DNA of 54,114 nucleotides from NCBI RefSeq assembly GCF_003943735.1, contig NZ_RJMV01000014.1, positions 1 to 54,114 of the forward strand, given 5' to 3'. The translations under genes and the position numbers were made by a program. The notes beneath the pieces are model-generated. The model saw nothing but the letters and a program-made list of their open reading frames with translations. It was not told where the DNA came from and did not search any database. Shown in pieces: positions 17,403 to 26,407 of this stretch. Source of the DNA: Streptococcus sanguinis. GTDB taxonomy: Bacteria; Bacillota; Bacilli; Lactobacillales; Streptococcaceae. Position 1 is the first letter of the stretch. Every line of letters starts with the position of its first letter.

Positions 17403-18746
17403 ATGAAATTTACAGAATTTAAGTTTAAAGATTATATTCAGGAAGCGCTCAGGGATTTGAACTTCGTTGAAGCGACTCCAGTCCAAGAGAAGCTGATTCC
17501 AGTGGTATTGTCAGGTCGGGATTTGGTCGGTGAGTCCAAGACAGGCTCTGGGAAGACCCACACATTTTTGCTGCCGATCTTTCAAATGCTGGATGAGGAA
17601 GCAGACAGCGTGCAGGCTCTTATTACAGCCCCAAGTCGGGAGCTGGCAGCACAGATTTATCAGGCGGCTCGTCAGTTGGCTAGCTTTTCTGAAAAAGAGA
17701 TTCGGGTGGCCAATTATGTCGGCGGGACTGACAAAGCTCGTCAGATTGGGAAGTTAGAGTCTAGTCAGCCTCATATCGTCATCGGAACCCCTGGGCGGAT
17801 TTATGACCTGGTAGAGTCTGGCGATTTGGCTATTCACAAGGCCAAGACCTTTGTCGTTGACGAGGCAGATATGACACTGGACATGGGCTTTTTGGCGACG
17901 GTTGATAAGATTGCAGGCCGGCTGCCAAAAGACCTGCAGTTTCTCGTTTTTTCAGCGACCATTCCGCAGAAGCTCCAGCCTTTTTTGAAAAAATACCTAT
18001 CTAATCCAGTGATTGAGCAGATTAAGACCAAGACGGTCATTGCGGACACCATTGAAAACTGGCTCCTATCAACCAAGGGACGAGACAAGAATGCTCAGAT
18101 TTATCAAATCAGTCAGCTTCTGCAGCCTTATCTGGCCATGATTTTCGTCAATACCAAGACGAGGGCAGATGAACTGCACAGCTATCTGACAGCTCAAGGG
18201 CTCAAAGTTGCTAAAATTCATGGAGATATTGCTCCGCGGGAGCGCAAGCGTATCATGAATCAGGTCAAGAATCTGGATTTTGAGTACATTGTCGCTACTG
18301 ACTTGGCAGCGCGGGGGATTGATATCGAAGGTGTCAGCCATGTTATCAACGATGCCATTCCTCAGGACTTGTCTTTCTTTGTCCATAGGGTAGGCCGAAC
18401 CGGCCGTAATGGTCTTCCTGGCACAGCCATTACCCTCTACCAGCCGAGTGACGACTCAGATATTCGTGAACTGGAAAAGATGGGGATCAAATTCGCTCCC
18501 AAGATGATAAAGGATGACGAGTTTCAGGATACCTATGACCGAGACCGTCGTGCCAATCGGGAAAAGAGCCGGGAGAAGCTGGACACGGAAATGCTGGGGC
18601 TGGTCAAGAAGAAAAAGAAAAAAATCAAGCCAGGCTACAAGAAAAAAATTCAGTGGGCTGTTAACGAAAAGCGCCGCAAGACCAAGCGAGCAGAGAATCG
18701 TGCACGTGGCCGGGCAGAGCGTAAGGCTAAGCGCCAAACCTTTTAG
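17403..18746 (+). CDS. DEAD-box ATP-dependent RNA helicase (CshB-type)
   Basis: This 447-aa helicase has a Q motif (about 25-30), Walker A SKTGSGKT (45-52), PSREL, DEAD (153-156), SAT (184-186), ATDLAARGID and HRVGRTGR. Two RecA-like domains are followed by a strongly basic tail with Lys runs (KKKKKKIKPGYKKK), likely for RNA binding. Size and tail resemble Bacillus CshB and streptococcal cold-shock/RNA-decay helicases; the exact orthology is not certain. It is monocistronic, flanked by terminators. Confidence 0.93.
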   Translation: MKFTEFKFKDYIQEALRDLNFVEATPVQEKLIPVVLSGRDLVGESKTGSGKTHTFLLPIFQMLDEEADSVQALITAPSRELAAQIYQAARQLASFSEKEIRVANYVGGTDKARQIGKLESSQPHIVIGTPGRIYDLVESGDLAIHKAKTFVVDEADMTLDMGFLATVDKIAGRLPKDLQFLVFSATIPQKLQPFLKKYLSNPVIEQIKTKTVIADTIENWLLSTKGRDKNAQIYQISQLLQPYLAMIFVNTKTRADELHSYLTAQGLKVAKIHGDIAPRERKRIMNQVKNLDFEYIVATDLAARGIDIEGVSHVINDAIPQDLSFFVHRVGRTGRNGLPGTAITLYQPSDDSDIRELEKMGIKFAPKMIKDDEFQDTYDRDRRANREKSREKLDTEMLGLVKKKKKKIKPGYKKKIQWAVNEKRRKTKRAENRARGRAERKAKRQTF

Positions 18747-18754
18747 TGATATAC

Positions 18755-18834
18755 TTTTCTTATCGCTGTGATAAGAAAAATATATTAGTCTTTATGAGAT
18801 AGATATGATAGACTAGTGAAACTAGTCTATTTTT
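18755..18834 (+). terminator. Two tandem terminator hairpins after the helicase
   Basis: The first stem is TTTTCTTATC/GATAAGAAAA (18755-18779). The second is a perfect 10-bp stem ATAGACTAGT/ACTAGTCTAT (18808-18830) followed by TTTT. The rest of the 246-base gap to the next gene holds only its promoter. Confidence 0.8.
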
Positions 18835-18955
18835 ATATTGGGCTTAGTGTGGCTTATTTGATATTTAGGAACACGAGATTTGCACTAGCTACTCACGTTT
18901 TGACTGCTAAAAGACAGTAAAAGCGAAGCAAATTCTTTGTTTTGTTCCAGAATTA

Positions 18956-18964
18956 TGTTAAAAT
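18956..18964 (+). promoter_or_regulatory. Extended -10 promoter of the ABC transporter
   Basis: TGTTAAAAT (TG-N-TAAAAT) is 28 bases before the preferred ATG at 18993. Confidence 0.45.
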
Positions 18965-18992
18965 ATTTCATTATCAAGAAAAGGAAGTAATA

Positions 18993-19802
18993 ATGGTGGT
19001 TACAACTTATCTTCTGACAACTGGTTGGTATGAGGAGTTCCTCAAGTTCATTCCAGATGGTAAATTATTTAGTTTAAGGGCTGTTTTTGAGGCTATTCCC
19101 GGCATTTTGCAAAATTTGCCAATCACCCTTCTTTTGACAGCGGGTGGTGCAGTCTTTGGTATTCTGCTTGCCATGGTTTTTGCTATCGTCAAGATTAATC
19201 GGGTTAAAGTCCTGTATCCGATTCAGGCTTTCTTTGTCAGCTTTCTGAGAGGAACACCGCTGCTGGTCCAGCTCATGCTGACCTATTTTGGGATTCCTTT
19301 ATTGCTGAAGGCTATCAATCAGAAGTATGGCACAAGCTTTAATATCAACGAGATTCCAGCGTCTGTCTTTGCGATTGTTGCCTTCGCTTTCAACGAAGCA
19401 GCTTATGCCAGTGAGACCATTCGGGCAGCAATCTTGTCCGTGGATTCGGGAGAAATTGAAGCTGCTCGCAGTTTAGGGATGACCAACAAGCAGGTTTATA
19501 TGCGTGTCATTATCCCCAATGCAGCAGTAGTCGCGACACCTAGTCTGATTAATTCCCTGATCGGCTTGACTAAGGGAACTTCTCTGGCCTTTAGCGCTGG
19601 TGTAGTGGAAATTTTTGCCAAGGCACAGGCTATCGCGGGGGCAGACTACCGTTACTTTGAGCGTTTTATCTCGGTGTCGCTGATTTATTGGGCAGTCAAT
19701 ATTCTCATTGAGCAACTTGGCCGCTGGATCGAAAAGATGATGGATATCAAGCAGCCGGATAAATTTGAATCGCTTCAGCAAGCAGAAGGAGAAGGAATCT
19801 GA
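18993..19802 (+). CDS. Polar amino-acid ABC transporter permease
   Basis: This is the membrane subunit of a His/Glu/Gln/Cys-type importer. The ATG at 18993 is preferred over a TTG at 18942, because AAGGAA lies 7 bases upstream of it and the predicted transcript would start inside the longer version; this gives 269 aa. About five membrane helices are seen, with the EAA loop GEIEAARSLGMTNKQ contacting the ATPase. The stop overlaps the ATPase start (TGATG). No substrate-binding protein is nearby, so substrate recognition must come from elsewhere or be fused to another locus. The same pair next to a DUF4059 gene and trxB is found in pneumococcus. Confidence 0.9.
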   Translation: MVVTTYLLTTGWYEEFLKFIPDGKLFSLRAVFEAIPGILQNLPITLLLTAGGAVFGILLAMVFAIVKINRVKVLYPIQAFFVSFLRGTPLLVQLMLTYFGIPLLLKAINQKYGTSFNINEIPASVFAIVAFAFNEAAYASETIRAAILSVDSGEIEAARSLGMTNKQVYMRVIIPNAAVVATPSLINSLIGLTKGTSLAFSAGVVEIFAKAQAIAGADYRYFERFISVSLIYWAVNILIEQLGRWIEKMMDIKQPDKFESLQQAEGEGI

Positions 19803-20545
19803 TGATTAATATTTCACATTTAAGTAAGACTTTTTCAGGTCAAAAGGTTCTGGATGATCTCAGTTTGGACATTCAAAAAGGCGAAGTAGTGGCTTTGATT
19901 GGCTCTTCAGGTGCTGGGAAATCAACCTTTCTCCGTAGCCTTAACTATCTGGAACAGCCAGACAGCGGAAAAATCACTATCGACGGTTTCAAAGTGGATT
20001 TTTCAAGGATTTCCAAAGATGAGATCTTGCTGCTGCGCCGCAAGCTAGCCATGGTCTTTCAGCAGTTCAACCTCTTTTCCCGTCGGACAGCTCTGGAAAA
20101 TGTCAAGGAAGGTCTACTGGTAGTTAAGAAATTGTCAGACCAAGAAGCGACCAAGATAGCCAAGGAAGAGTTAGCAAAGGTTGGCTTGTCAGACCGAGAA
20201 AATCACTATCCTAGACATTTGTCAGGCGGACAGAAGCAGAGGGTAGCCTTGGCAAGGGCTTTAGCTATGAAGCCAGATGTTCTTTTACTAGACGAGCCGA
20301 CCTCAGCCTTGGACCCCGAGTTGGTAGGAGAAGTAGAGAAATCAATCGCTGATGCAGCCAAGTCTGGCCAAACCATGATTCTGGTCAGTCATGATATGTC
20401 CTTTGTCGCTCAGGTTGCGGATAGAGTACTCTTTTTGGATAAGGGGAAAATCATAGAGTCTGGGACACCAGATGAAATTATTCATCATCCAAAGGAAGAA
20501 AGAACCAAGGAATTTTTTGCTAGTTACAAACGCACCTATATTTGA
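19802..20545 (+). CDS. Amino-acid ABC transporter ATP-binding protein
   Basis: This 247-aa ATPase powers the preceding permease. Walker A is GSSGAGKST (34-42), the Q-loop lies at about FQQFN (86-90), the signature LSGGQKQR is at 140-147, Walker B LLLDEP at 161-166, and the H-loop His is 197. It belongs to the GlnQ/HisP family. The start overlaps the permease stop by one base. A promoter-like TGATATAAT lies across its stop codon. Confidence 0.95.
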   Translation: MINISHLSKTFSGQKVLDDLSLDIQKGEVVALIGSSGAGKSTFLRSLNYLEQPDSGKITIDGFKVDFSRISKDEILLLRRKLAMVFQQFNLFSRRTALENVKEGLLVVKKLSDQEATKIAKEELAKVGLSDRENHYPRHLSGGQKQRVALARALAMKPDVLLLDEPTSALDPELVGEVEKSIADAAKSGQTMILVSHDMSFVAQVADRVLFLDKGKIIESGTPDEIIHHPKEERTKEFFASYKRTYI

Positions 20546-20551
20546 TATAAT
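20543..20551 (+). promoter_or_regulatory. Extended -10 promoter at the end of the ATPase gene
   Basis: TGATATAAT (20543-20551) would start a transcript near 20558, just before the hairpin at 20566. It could express the DUF4059 gene from a leader of about 160 bases. Confidence 0.45.
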
Positions 20552-20565
20552 AGAGACAGTGAAGG

Positions 20566-20596
20566 CTCAGTTGGCTAGACCAGCTGAGTTTGTTTT
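20566..20596 (+). terminator. Terminator or leader attenuator
   Basis: CTCAGTTGG (20566-20574) pairs with CCAGCTGAG (20580-20588) and is followed by TTTGTTTT. It terminates the ABC operon and, for transcripts from the 20543 promoter, would act as an attenuator. Confidence 0.7.
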
Positions 20597-20601
20597 CAGT
20601 C

Positions 20602-20651
20602 TCAGCATACTGCGGAGCAGGCTTTCTTGTCTAGTGGGTGTTTTATGCTGA
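20602..20651 (+). other. Inverted repeat in the leader of the DUF4059 gene
   Basis: TCAGCATA (20602-20609) and TATGCTGA (20644-20651) are perfect inverted arms around a small CTGC/GCAG hairpin (20610-20620). It indicates a structured RNA leader; no known riboswitch family is recognised. Confidence 0.4.
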
Positions 20652-20716
20652 CAGCTAGATTTGGAGTTGTTCCCTTTCTTTGTACTATGAGGCTGATTGA
20701 CCTTTGAGGAGTTGAC

Positions 20717-20941
20717 ATGTTAGATCAAATATTTGCACTTTATATCGAGAGCCTGCTTTATACAGCAGTCGGTGTAGGGATTATTGCGGGTTTATGGATT
20801 GGACTGCGGATGATTCGCCGCAAGGACAAGACAGCCAAGGAGCGTCAGAGTCATCTGTACGATGTCCTTTTGATTGTCATTATGACGATTCCAGTCCTGT
20901 CTTTTGCGACGCTGGGCCTGCTCATTGTCCTAAAAGCTTAA
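20717..20941 (+). CDS. DUF4059 family small membrane protein
   Basis: This 74-aa protein has two membrane helices (about 9-29 and 48-71) joined by a basic cytoplasmic loop (RRKDKTAKERQ). It matches the streptococcal DUF4059 family, regularly found between an amino-acid ABC transporter and trxB. The ribosome site is GAGGAG, 6 bases before the ATG. Function is unknown; conserved neighbours suggest a link to cyst(e)ine uptake or redox, but this is only context. Confidence 0.85.
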   Translation: MLDQIFALYIESLLYTAVGVGIIAGLWIGLRMIRRKDKTAKERQSHLYDVLLIVIMTIPVLSFATLGLLIVLKA

Positions 20942-21006
20942 ATGCTTGTAAAACTGTAGAAAAGTTGTTAGAATAATTCTAGTTACAACAAGGAGAAAGA
21001 AGAGTT

Positions 21007-21921
21007 ATGTACGATACAATTATTATTGGAGCCGGGCCTGCCGGCATGACAGCTGCCCTCTATGCAGCCCGCAGCAACCTAAAAGTTGCCCTGCTGGAGC
21101 GTGGTATTCCTGGTGGTCAGATGAACAATACTGCTGACATTGAAAACTATCCAGGCTATGCCAATATTAGTGGTCCTGAGCTAGCAGAGAAAATGTTTGA
21201 GCCTCTTGAGAATCTAGGTGTTGAACATCTATTTGGCCTAGTAGAAAAAATTGAAGACCGAGGCGATTTTAAGGAAGTCATCACAGAGGATGAGCGTTTT
21301 GAAGCTAAAACAGTCATCATTGCTTCTGGTGCCAATCATCGTCATCTGGGGGTTCCTGGCGAGGAAGACTACAACAGCCGCGGCGTTTCCTACTGTGCGG
21401 TCTGTGATGGCGCATTTTTCCGCGATGAAGACCTGCTGGTTGTCGGTGGTGGCGACTCGGCGGTAGAGGAAGCTATTTTCTTGACGCGCTTTGCAAAAAG
21501 TGTGACCATTGTTCACCGTCGTGATGAGCTGCGAGCACAAAAGGTGCTGCAGGATCGCGCCTTTGCCAATGAAAAGATTCGCTTTGTCTGGGATTCTGTA
21601 GTGGAAAGTATCCATGGTGATGAGCGTAAAGTGACTGGCGTAACCTTCAAGAATGTCAAGACAGGTGAGATTAGCCAAGCAGATTTTGGCGGCATCTTTA
21701 TCTATGTCGGTCTAGATCCGGTTAGTGAATTTGCTGCGGACTTGAGTATCACTGATGAGGCTGGCTGGATTCTGACGGACCATCAGATGAAAACGTCAGT
21801 AGCCGGTATTTACGCTATTGGTGATGTTCGCCAGAAAGACCTGCGCCAGATTACAACGGCTGTTGGCGATGGTGCCATTGCCAGTCAGGAAGCATACAAA
21901 TATCTTACAGAGCAAGCATAA
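21007..21921 (+). CDS. trxB: Thioredoxin-disulfide reductase
   Basis: TrxB is a 304-aa flavoprotein that transfers electrons from NADPH to thioredoxin. It has the FAD-binding GAGPAGMTAALYAA near the N terminus, the redox motif Cys130-A-V-Cys133-D, an NADPH-binding GGGDSAVEEA and the C-terminal YAIGDVR FAD motif. AAGGAG lies upstream of the ATG. It ends at a strong terminator. Confidence 0.97.
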   Translation: MYDTIIIGAGPAGMTAALYAARSNLKVALLERGIPGGQMNNTADIENYPGYANISGPELAEKMFEPLENLGVEHLFGLVEKIEDRGDFKEVITEDERFEAKTVIIASGANHRHLGVPGEEDYNSRGVSYCAVCDGAFFRDEDLLVVGGGDSAVEEAIFLTRFAKSVTIVHRRDELRAQKVLQDRAFANEKIRFVWDSVVESIHGDERKVTGVTFKNVKTGEISQADFGGIFIYVGLDPVSEFAADLSITDEAGWILTDHQMKTSVAGIYAIGDVRQKDLRQITTAVGDGAIASQEAYKYLTEQA

Positions 21922-21928
21922 AAATAAG

Positions 21929-21981
21929 AGCTAAGCAAGTGTGTCTATTCAAGTGAGTTGACAGGATTTGCTTAGCTTTTC
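21929..21981 (+). terminator. Terminator after trxB
   Basis: AGCTAAGCAA and TTGCTTAGCT form a perfect 10-bp stem with a 29-base loop, followed by TTTTC. Confidence 0.75.
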
Positions 21982-21989
21982 TGGAATTA

Positions 21990-21998
21990 TGATATAAT
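21990..21998 (+). promoter_or_regulatory. Extended -10 promoter of pncB-nadE
   Basis: TGATATAAT lies 30 bases upstream of the pncB ATG. TTGCTT at 21968-21973 could act as a weak -35. Confidence 0.6.
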
Positions 21999-22028
21999 AA
22001 GAGGTATCTAGCGTAAAGGAGCAAGAAG

Positions 22029-23489
22029 ATGTACCCAGATGATAGTTTAACTCTGCACACTGATTTGTACCAAATCAACATGATGCAGGTTTATTTCAAG
22101 CAAAATATTCATAACAAGCGTGCAGTTTTTGAAGTTTTTTTCCGTAAGAATCCTTTTAATAACGGCTACGCAGTTTTTGCGGGCTTGGAAAGAATTATTT
22201 CCTATCTCAATAATCTGACGTTCAGCCAGAGCGATTTAGATTATTTGCAATCCTTGGGCTATCACGGAGAGTTTCTGGATTATTTGCGGAATCTCAAGAT
22301 GAGTCTGACAGTAAGATCTGTTCAGGAAGGTGATTTGGTTTTTGCCAATGAACCAATCGTGCAGGTGGAAGGTCCACTGGCTCAGTGTCAGCTGGTTGAG
22401 ACTGCTCTGCTCAATATCGTTAATTTTCAGACCCTGATTGCTACCAAGGCAGCCCGTATCCGCTCTGTTATCGAAGATGAGCCACTGATGGAGTTCGGTA
22501 CGCGCCGGGCCCAGGAAATGGATGCTGCTATTTGGGGGACTAGGGCAGCGGTGATTGGCGGAGCTAACGGTACCAGTAATGTCCGAGCTGGCAAGCTCTT
22601 TGATATTCCAGTCTTGGGAACGCATGCCCATGCTCTCGTTCAAGTCTATGGAAATGATTATGATGCCTTTAAAGCTTACGCTGAGACTCATCATAACTGT
22701 GTTTTCCTAGTAGATACCTACGATACATTGCGCTTAGGTGTTCCGGCAGCCATTCGGGTGGCGCGTGAGCTAGGAGACAAGATTAAGTTTCTGGGTGTCC
22801 GCATTGATTCGGGAGACCTTGCCTATATTTCTAAGAAAGTTCGTCAGCAATTAGATGAAGCTGGCTTCCCTGACGCTAAGATTTATGCGTCCAATGATCT
22901 GGATGAAAATACCATTCTCAACTTGAAAATGCAAAAAGCCAAGATAGATGTCTGGGGTGTGGGAACCAAGCTCATTACAGCCTACGACCAGCCGGCTTTA
23001 GGAGCGGTTTATAAGATTGTTGCTATTGAAGATGAGAATGGCGTTTTGCGCAATACCATCAAGCTGTCCAATAATGCCGAAAAAGTTTCGACTCCAGGCA
23101 AGAAGCAGGTTTGGCGTATTACCAGCCGCGAAAAAGGGAAGTCCGAGGGAGACTACATTACCTATGATGGCCTTGATGTTAATGGCTTGGAAGAGCTGGA
23201 AATGTTTCATCCGACCTATACCTACATCAATAAAACGGTAAAAAATTTTGATGCCGTACCGCTTTTGGTGGAAATTTTCCAAGAAGGGAATTTGGTTTAT
23301 AATCAGCCGACCTTAACTGAGATCCAAGCCTATGCCCGTAAGGAATTTGATAAACTTTGGGACGAGTACAAGCGGGTTCTCAATCCACAGGATTATCCAG
23401 TTGACCTGGCTCGAGATATCTGGCAGGATAAGATGGATTTGATTGACCAGATGCGCAAGAAAGCCTACCAGACAGGAGCAGAAAAATGA
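22029..23489 (+). CDS. pncB: Nicotinate phosphoribosyltransferase
   Basis: This 486-aa enzyme of NAD salvage converts nicotinate, PRPP and ATP to nicotinate mononucleotide. The N-terminal [15 protein letters not shown], the [18 protein letters not shown] block, GTHAHALVQ (His autophosphorylation region) and RIDSGDLA are characteristic. It overlaps nadE by 4 bases (ATGA). Streptococci of this group depend on niacin, so the pair pncB-nadE forms the core of their NAD supply. Confidence 0.96.
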   Translation: MYPDDSLTLHTDLYQINMMQVYFKQNIHNKRAVFEVFFRKNPFNNGYAVFAGLERIISYLNNLTFSQSDLDYLQSLGYHGEFLDYLRNLKMSLTVRSVQEGDLVFANEPIVQVEGPLAQCQLVETALLNIVNFQTLIATKAARIRSVIEDEPLMEFGTRRAQEMDAAIWGTRAAVIGGANGTSNVRAGKLFDIPVLGTHAHALVQVYGNDYDAFKAYAETHHNCVFLVDTYDTLRLGVPAAIRVARELGDKIKFLGVRIDSGDLAYISKKVRQQLDEAGFPDAKIYASNDLDENTILNLKMQKAKIDVWGVGTKLITAYDQPALGAVYKIVAIEDENGVLRNTIKLSNNAEKVSTPGKKQVWRITSREKGKSEGDYITYDGLDVNGLEELEMFHPTYTYINKTVKNFDAVPLLVEIFQEGNLVYNQPTLTEIQAYARKEFDKLWDEYKRVLNPQDYPVDLARDIWQDKMDLIDQMRKKAYQTGAEK

Positions 23490-24310
23490 GTCTACAAGAA
23501 GAAATTATCGCTCAACTGGGCGTCAAACCAATCATTGACCCGGAGGAAGAAATCCGCAAGTCGGTGGACTTTCTCAAGGCCTATCTAAGAAAGCATCCTT
23601 TCTTGAAAAGTTATGTTCTGGGAATTTCTGGTGGTCAGGACTCGACCTTGGCTGGCCGTTTGGCCCAGCTAGCTGTAGAGGAAATGCGGGCTGAGACTGG
23701 TGATAATAGCTACCGCTTTATCGCTGTTCGTCTGCCTTACGGTGTTCAGGCAGATGAAGATGATGCGCAAAAGGCTCTGGCTTTTATCCAGCCCGATGTC
23801 AGTTTGACAGTCAATATCAAGGAATCTGCTGATGCCATGACAAGGGCTGTGGAGGCAACGGGTGCCACAGTCTCTGATTTTAACAAGGGCAATATCAAGG
23901 CCCGCAGCCGTATGATTGCCCAGTATGCTTTGGCTGGTTCGTACAGCGGGGCTGTCATTGGGACCGATCACGCAGCAGAAAATGTCACGGCCTTTTTCAC
24001 CAAGTTTGGGGATGGCGGAGCAGATATCTTACCGCTTTACCGTCTCAATAAACGGCAAGGCAAGCAGCTTTTGGCCACTTTAGGAGCTGATCCTGCCCTC
24101 TATGAAAAGGTACCGACGGCTGATTTGGAAGAGGAAAAACCTGGGATTGCGGATGAAGTCGCTCTGGGAGTGACCTACAATGAAATTGACGATTATCTCG
24201 AAGGTAAGTCTGTTTCAGCTCAAGCCCAAGAAACTATCGAATCTTGGTGGCATAAAGGACAGCATAAACGCCATTTGCCGATTACGATTTTTGATGAATT
24301 TTGGAAGTGA
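23486..24310 (+). CDS. nadE: Ammonia-dependent NAD synthetase
   Basis: NadE, 274 aa, amidates deamido-NAD to NAD using ammonia and ATP. The PP-loop SGGQDST (48-54) and the [20 protein letters not shown] segment are typical. There is no N-terminal glutaminase domain, so it uses free ammonia. Its start overlaps the pncB stop, giving a two-gene salvage operon. Confidence 0.96.
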   Translation: MSLQEEIIAQLGVKPIIDPEEEIRKSVDFLKAYLRKHPFLKSYVLGISGGQDSTLAGRLAQLAVEEMRAETGDNSYRFIAVRLPYGVQADEDDAQKALAFIQPDVSLTVNIKESADAMTRAVEATGATVSDFNKGNIKARSRMIAQYALAGSYSGAVIGTDHAAENVTAFFTKFGDGGADILPLYRLNKRQGKQLLATLGADPALYEKVPTADLEEEKPGIADEVALGVTYNEIDDYLEGKSVSAQAQETIESWWHKGQHKRHLPITIFDEFWK

Positions 24311-24356
24311 AATCTCTATTGAAACTTTTTAGTTTGAGCTAAGAAACGAGGAAGCT

Positions 24357-24917
24357 ATGAAAAAGATTGGTACACAGTCCATTGAAACCAAACATCTTTT
24401 GCTAAGACCTTTTCTGGAATCAGATGCTCAAGCTATGTACGACAACTGGGCTTGTCGTCCGGATAATTTGTTGCATGTGACCTGGTGTGCTCACGAGAGT
24501 CCTGAAGTCACCAAACGATCCATTGCTCGCTGGGTTGAGAATTATCAAAACAAGGATTTTTACAAGTGGGCCATCTGCCTGAAAGAAAATCCTGAACAAG
24601 TGATTGGCGATATTAGTGTGGTGGATAGAGATGAAGCAGTTAATGCTTGCGAAATCGGTTATATTTTAAGTAAAGACTATTGGGGGCAGGGGCTGATGAC
24701 AGAAGCTTTGAAAGCTGTTTTGAACTATCTCTTGCAAGACGCAGGATTCAATCGTGTCACAGCAAGATTTGTAACAGCCAATCCAGCTTCGGGGCGTGTT
24801 ATGGCTAAAGCTGGAATGAGCTACGAAGGTACTTTCCGTCAGGCTGTATTTCATAAAGGACAAGTCAAAGATTTTTCCGTCTATGGAATCCTAACATCCG
24901 ATTTAGAAAAAGGCTAG
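24357..24917 (+). CDS. GNAT-family N-acetyltransferase (RimJ/RimL-like)
   Basis: This 186-aa acetyltransferase of the RimJ/RimL branch has an N-terminal TKHLLLRPFLESDAQAMY, the central GDISVVDRDEAVNACEIGYIL strands and the acetyl-CoA loop WGQGLMTEAL. It ends with VMAKAGMSYEGTFRQAVF-type residues. It probably acetylates a protein N terminus or a small amine; the substrate cannot be told from sequence. It is preceded by GAGGAAG and followed by a terminator, so it may be a third gene on the pncB transcript. Confidence 0.9.
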   Translation: MKKIGTQSIETKHLLLRPFLESDAQAMYDNWACRPDNLLHVTWCAHESPEVTKRSIARWVENYQNKDFYKWAICLKENPEQVIGDISVVDRDEAVNACEIGYILSKDYWGQGLMTEALKAVLNYLLQDAGFNRVTARFVTANPASGRVMAKAGMSYEGTFRQAVFHKGQVKDFSVYGILTSDLEKG

Positions 24918-24940
24918 GACTCTTTTGCCCAGCCTTTTTA
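24907..24940 (+). terminator. Terminator after the acetyltransferase gene
   Basis: AAAAGGCT..GG and CC.AGCCTTTTT form the stem. It overlaps the last codons of the gene. Confidence 0.7.
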
Positions 24941-24941
24941 C

Positions 24942-24969
24942 TTGCGCTCTTTTTTTAAAGTTCTATAAT
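24942..24969 (+). promoter_or_regulatory. Promoter of pepC
   Basis: TTGCGC (24942-24947), a 16-base spacer and TATAAT (24964-24969) lie 27 bases before the ATG at 24996. Confidence 0.65.
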
Positions 24970-24995
24970 AGATGTATAATGACAAGGAGGATTCT

Positions 24996-26330
24996 ATGAA
25001 GTCGTTAGAACAAGATTTTACAGATAAGTTGTATGCTGCTTATGAGGCCAATCCCAAGTTTGCAGCAATTGAAAATGCCATCAGCCACAATGGCCTTTTG
25101 GCTTCCTTAGAGAAGCGAAGCGCTGCTGTGGAAAACACACCTGTCTTTTCACTGGACCTCACTAAGGACAAGGTTAGCGACCAGAAAGCTTCTGGACGCT
25201 GTTGGATGTTTGCAGCTCTTAATACCTTCCGCCACAAGATGATTGCTGGTTTCCAACTGGAGGATTTTGAGCTATCTCAAGCCCATACCTTCTTTTGGGA
25301 TAAATATGAAAAATCCAACTGGTTCTTAGAGCAGGTGATTGCGACGGCTGACCAAGAATTGACTAGCCGTAAGGTCAAGTTTCTCTTAGATACGCCTCAG
25401 CAGGATGGTGGTCAATGGGATATGGTCGTGGCGCTTTTTGAGAAATACGGCGTCGTGCCTAAGTCCGTCTATCCAGAGTCAATCTCTTCCAGTAACAGCC
25501 GTGTGCTCAATCAAATTCTCAATAAGCTCTTGCGCCAGGATGCGCAGATTTTGCGAGAATTAGTGGTAGAAGGAGCAGACTTGGCAGAACTTCAGGCTAA
25601 GAAAGAAGAGCTCCTCCAAGAAGTCTTTAACTTCCTAGCTATGAATTTAGGCTTGCCGCCTCGCCAGTTTGACTTTTCTTATCGCGATAGGGACAATCAT
25701 TTCCATAGCGAGAGCGGATTGACACCACAGACCTTTTATCAAAAATATGTTGACCTCAAGCTAGATGACTATGTTTCTATCATCAATGCGCCGACTGCAG
25801 ACAAGCCTTATGGTCGGTCCTATACAGTCGAGATGTTGGGAAATGTCGTTGGCAGCAAGCCAGTCCGTTATTTGAATGTTGAAATGGGCCGACTAAAAGA
25901 GCTGGCTATTGCGCAAATGCAGGCTGGCGAGACCGTTTGGTTTGGCTCGGATGTAGGTCAGTCTAGCAATCGCAAGGCAGGTGTTATGGCAGAAGGGATG
26001 CATGATTTCACTGCTAGCATGGATATTCGACTAACTCAGGACAAGGCTGGCCGCTTGGACTATAGCGAAAGCCTCATGACCCACGCTATGGTCTTGACAG
26101 GTGTGGACTTGGATGAAAATGGCAAGGCTAAGAAATGGAAGGTCGAAAACTCCTGGGGCGAAAAGGTTGGTAACAAGGGCTATTTCGTAGCCTCTGACGC
26201 TTGGATGGACGAGTATACCTATCAAATCGTCGTCCGTAAAGAGTTTCTGACAGCCGCAGAATTAGCTGCATATGAAGCAGAGCCTCTTGTCCTATCTCCC
26301 TGGGATCCCATGGGTGCTTTGGCAAAGTAA
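24996..26330 (+). CDS. pepC: Aminopeptidase C (bleomycin-hydrolase family)
   Basis: PepC is a cytoplasmic cysteine aminopeptidase of family C1B that forms hexameric barrels and completes digestion of imported peptides. The ATG at 24996 is chosen because AAGGAGG (24984-24990) precedes it; the in-frame ATG at 24972 lies upstream of this site. That gives 444 aa. Catalytic residues are Cys69 (GRCWMFA), His363 (MTHAMV) and Asn385 (ENSWG). It stands alone between terminators, convergent with pbp1a. Confidence 0.95.
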   Translation: MKSLEQDFTDKLYAAYEANPKFAAIENAISHNGLLASLEKRSAAVENTPVFSLDLTKDKVSDQKASGRCWMFAALNTFRHKMIAGFQLEDFELSQAHTFFWDKYEKSNWFLEQVIATADQELTSRKVKFLLDTPQQDGGQWDMVVALFEKYGVVPKSVYPESISSSNSRVLNQILNKLLRQDAQILRELVVEGADLAELQAKKEELLQEVFNFLAMNLGLPPRQFDFSYRDRDNHFHSESGLTPQTFYQKYVDLKLDDYVSIINAPTADKPYGRSYTVEMLGNVVGSKPVRYLNVEMGRLKELAIAQMQAGETVWFGSDVGQSSNRKAGVMAEGMHDFTASMDIRLTQDKAGRLDYSESLMTHAMVLTGVDLDENGKAKKWKVENSWGEKVGNKGYFVASDAWMDEYTYQIVVRKEFLTAAELAAYEAEPLVLSPWDPMGALAK

Positions 26331-26349
26331 GCTTTGATGAGAGAATAAG

Positions 26350-26382
26350 AAAAGAGTAAGAATTTTTCATTCTTACTCTTTT
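26350..26382. terminator. Bidirectional terminator between pepC and pbp1a
   Basis: A perfect 14-bp stem is formed by AAAAGAGTAAGAAT and ATTCTTACTCTTTT around a 5-base loop, with A/T tracts in both directions. Confidence 0.92.
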
Positions 26383-26407
26383 AGTTTGTATTCTAATCTT
26401 CGTAACC

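Noticed and set aside
18942..18992. Longer N terminus for the ABC permease
   Set aside because: The -10 box lies inside this stretch and a good ribosome site precedes the ATG at 18993.
20602..20651. A known riboswitch in front of the DUF4059 gene
   Set aside because: No conserved core of a family I know (T-box, SAM, glycine, PreQ1, TPP) can be recognised; it is kept only as a structured leader.
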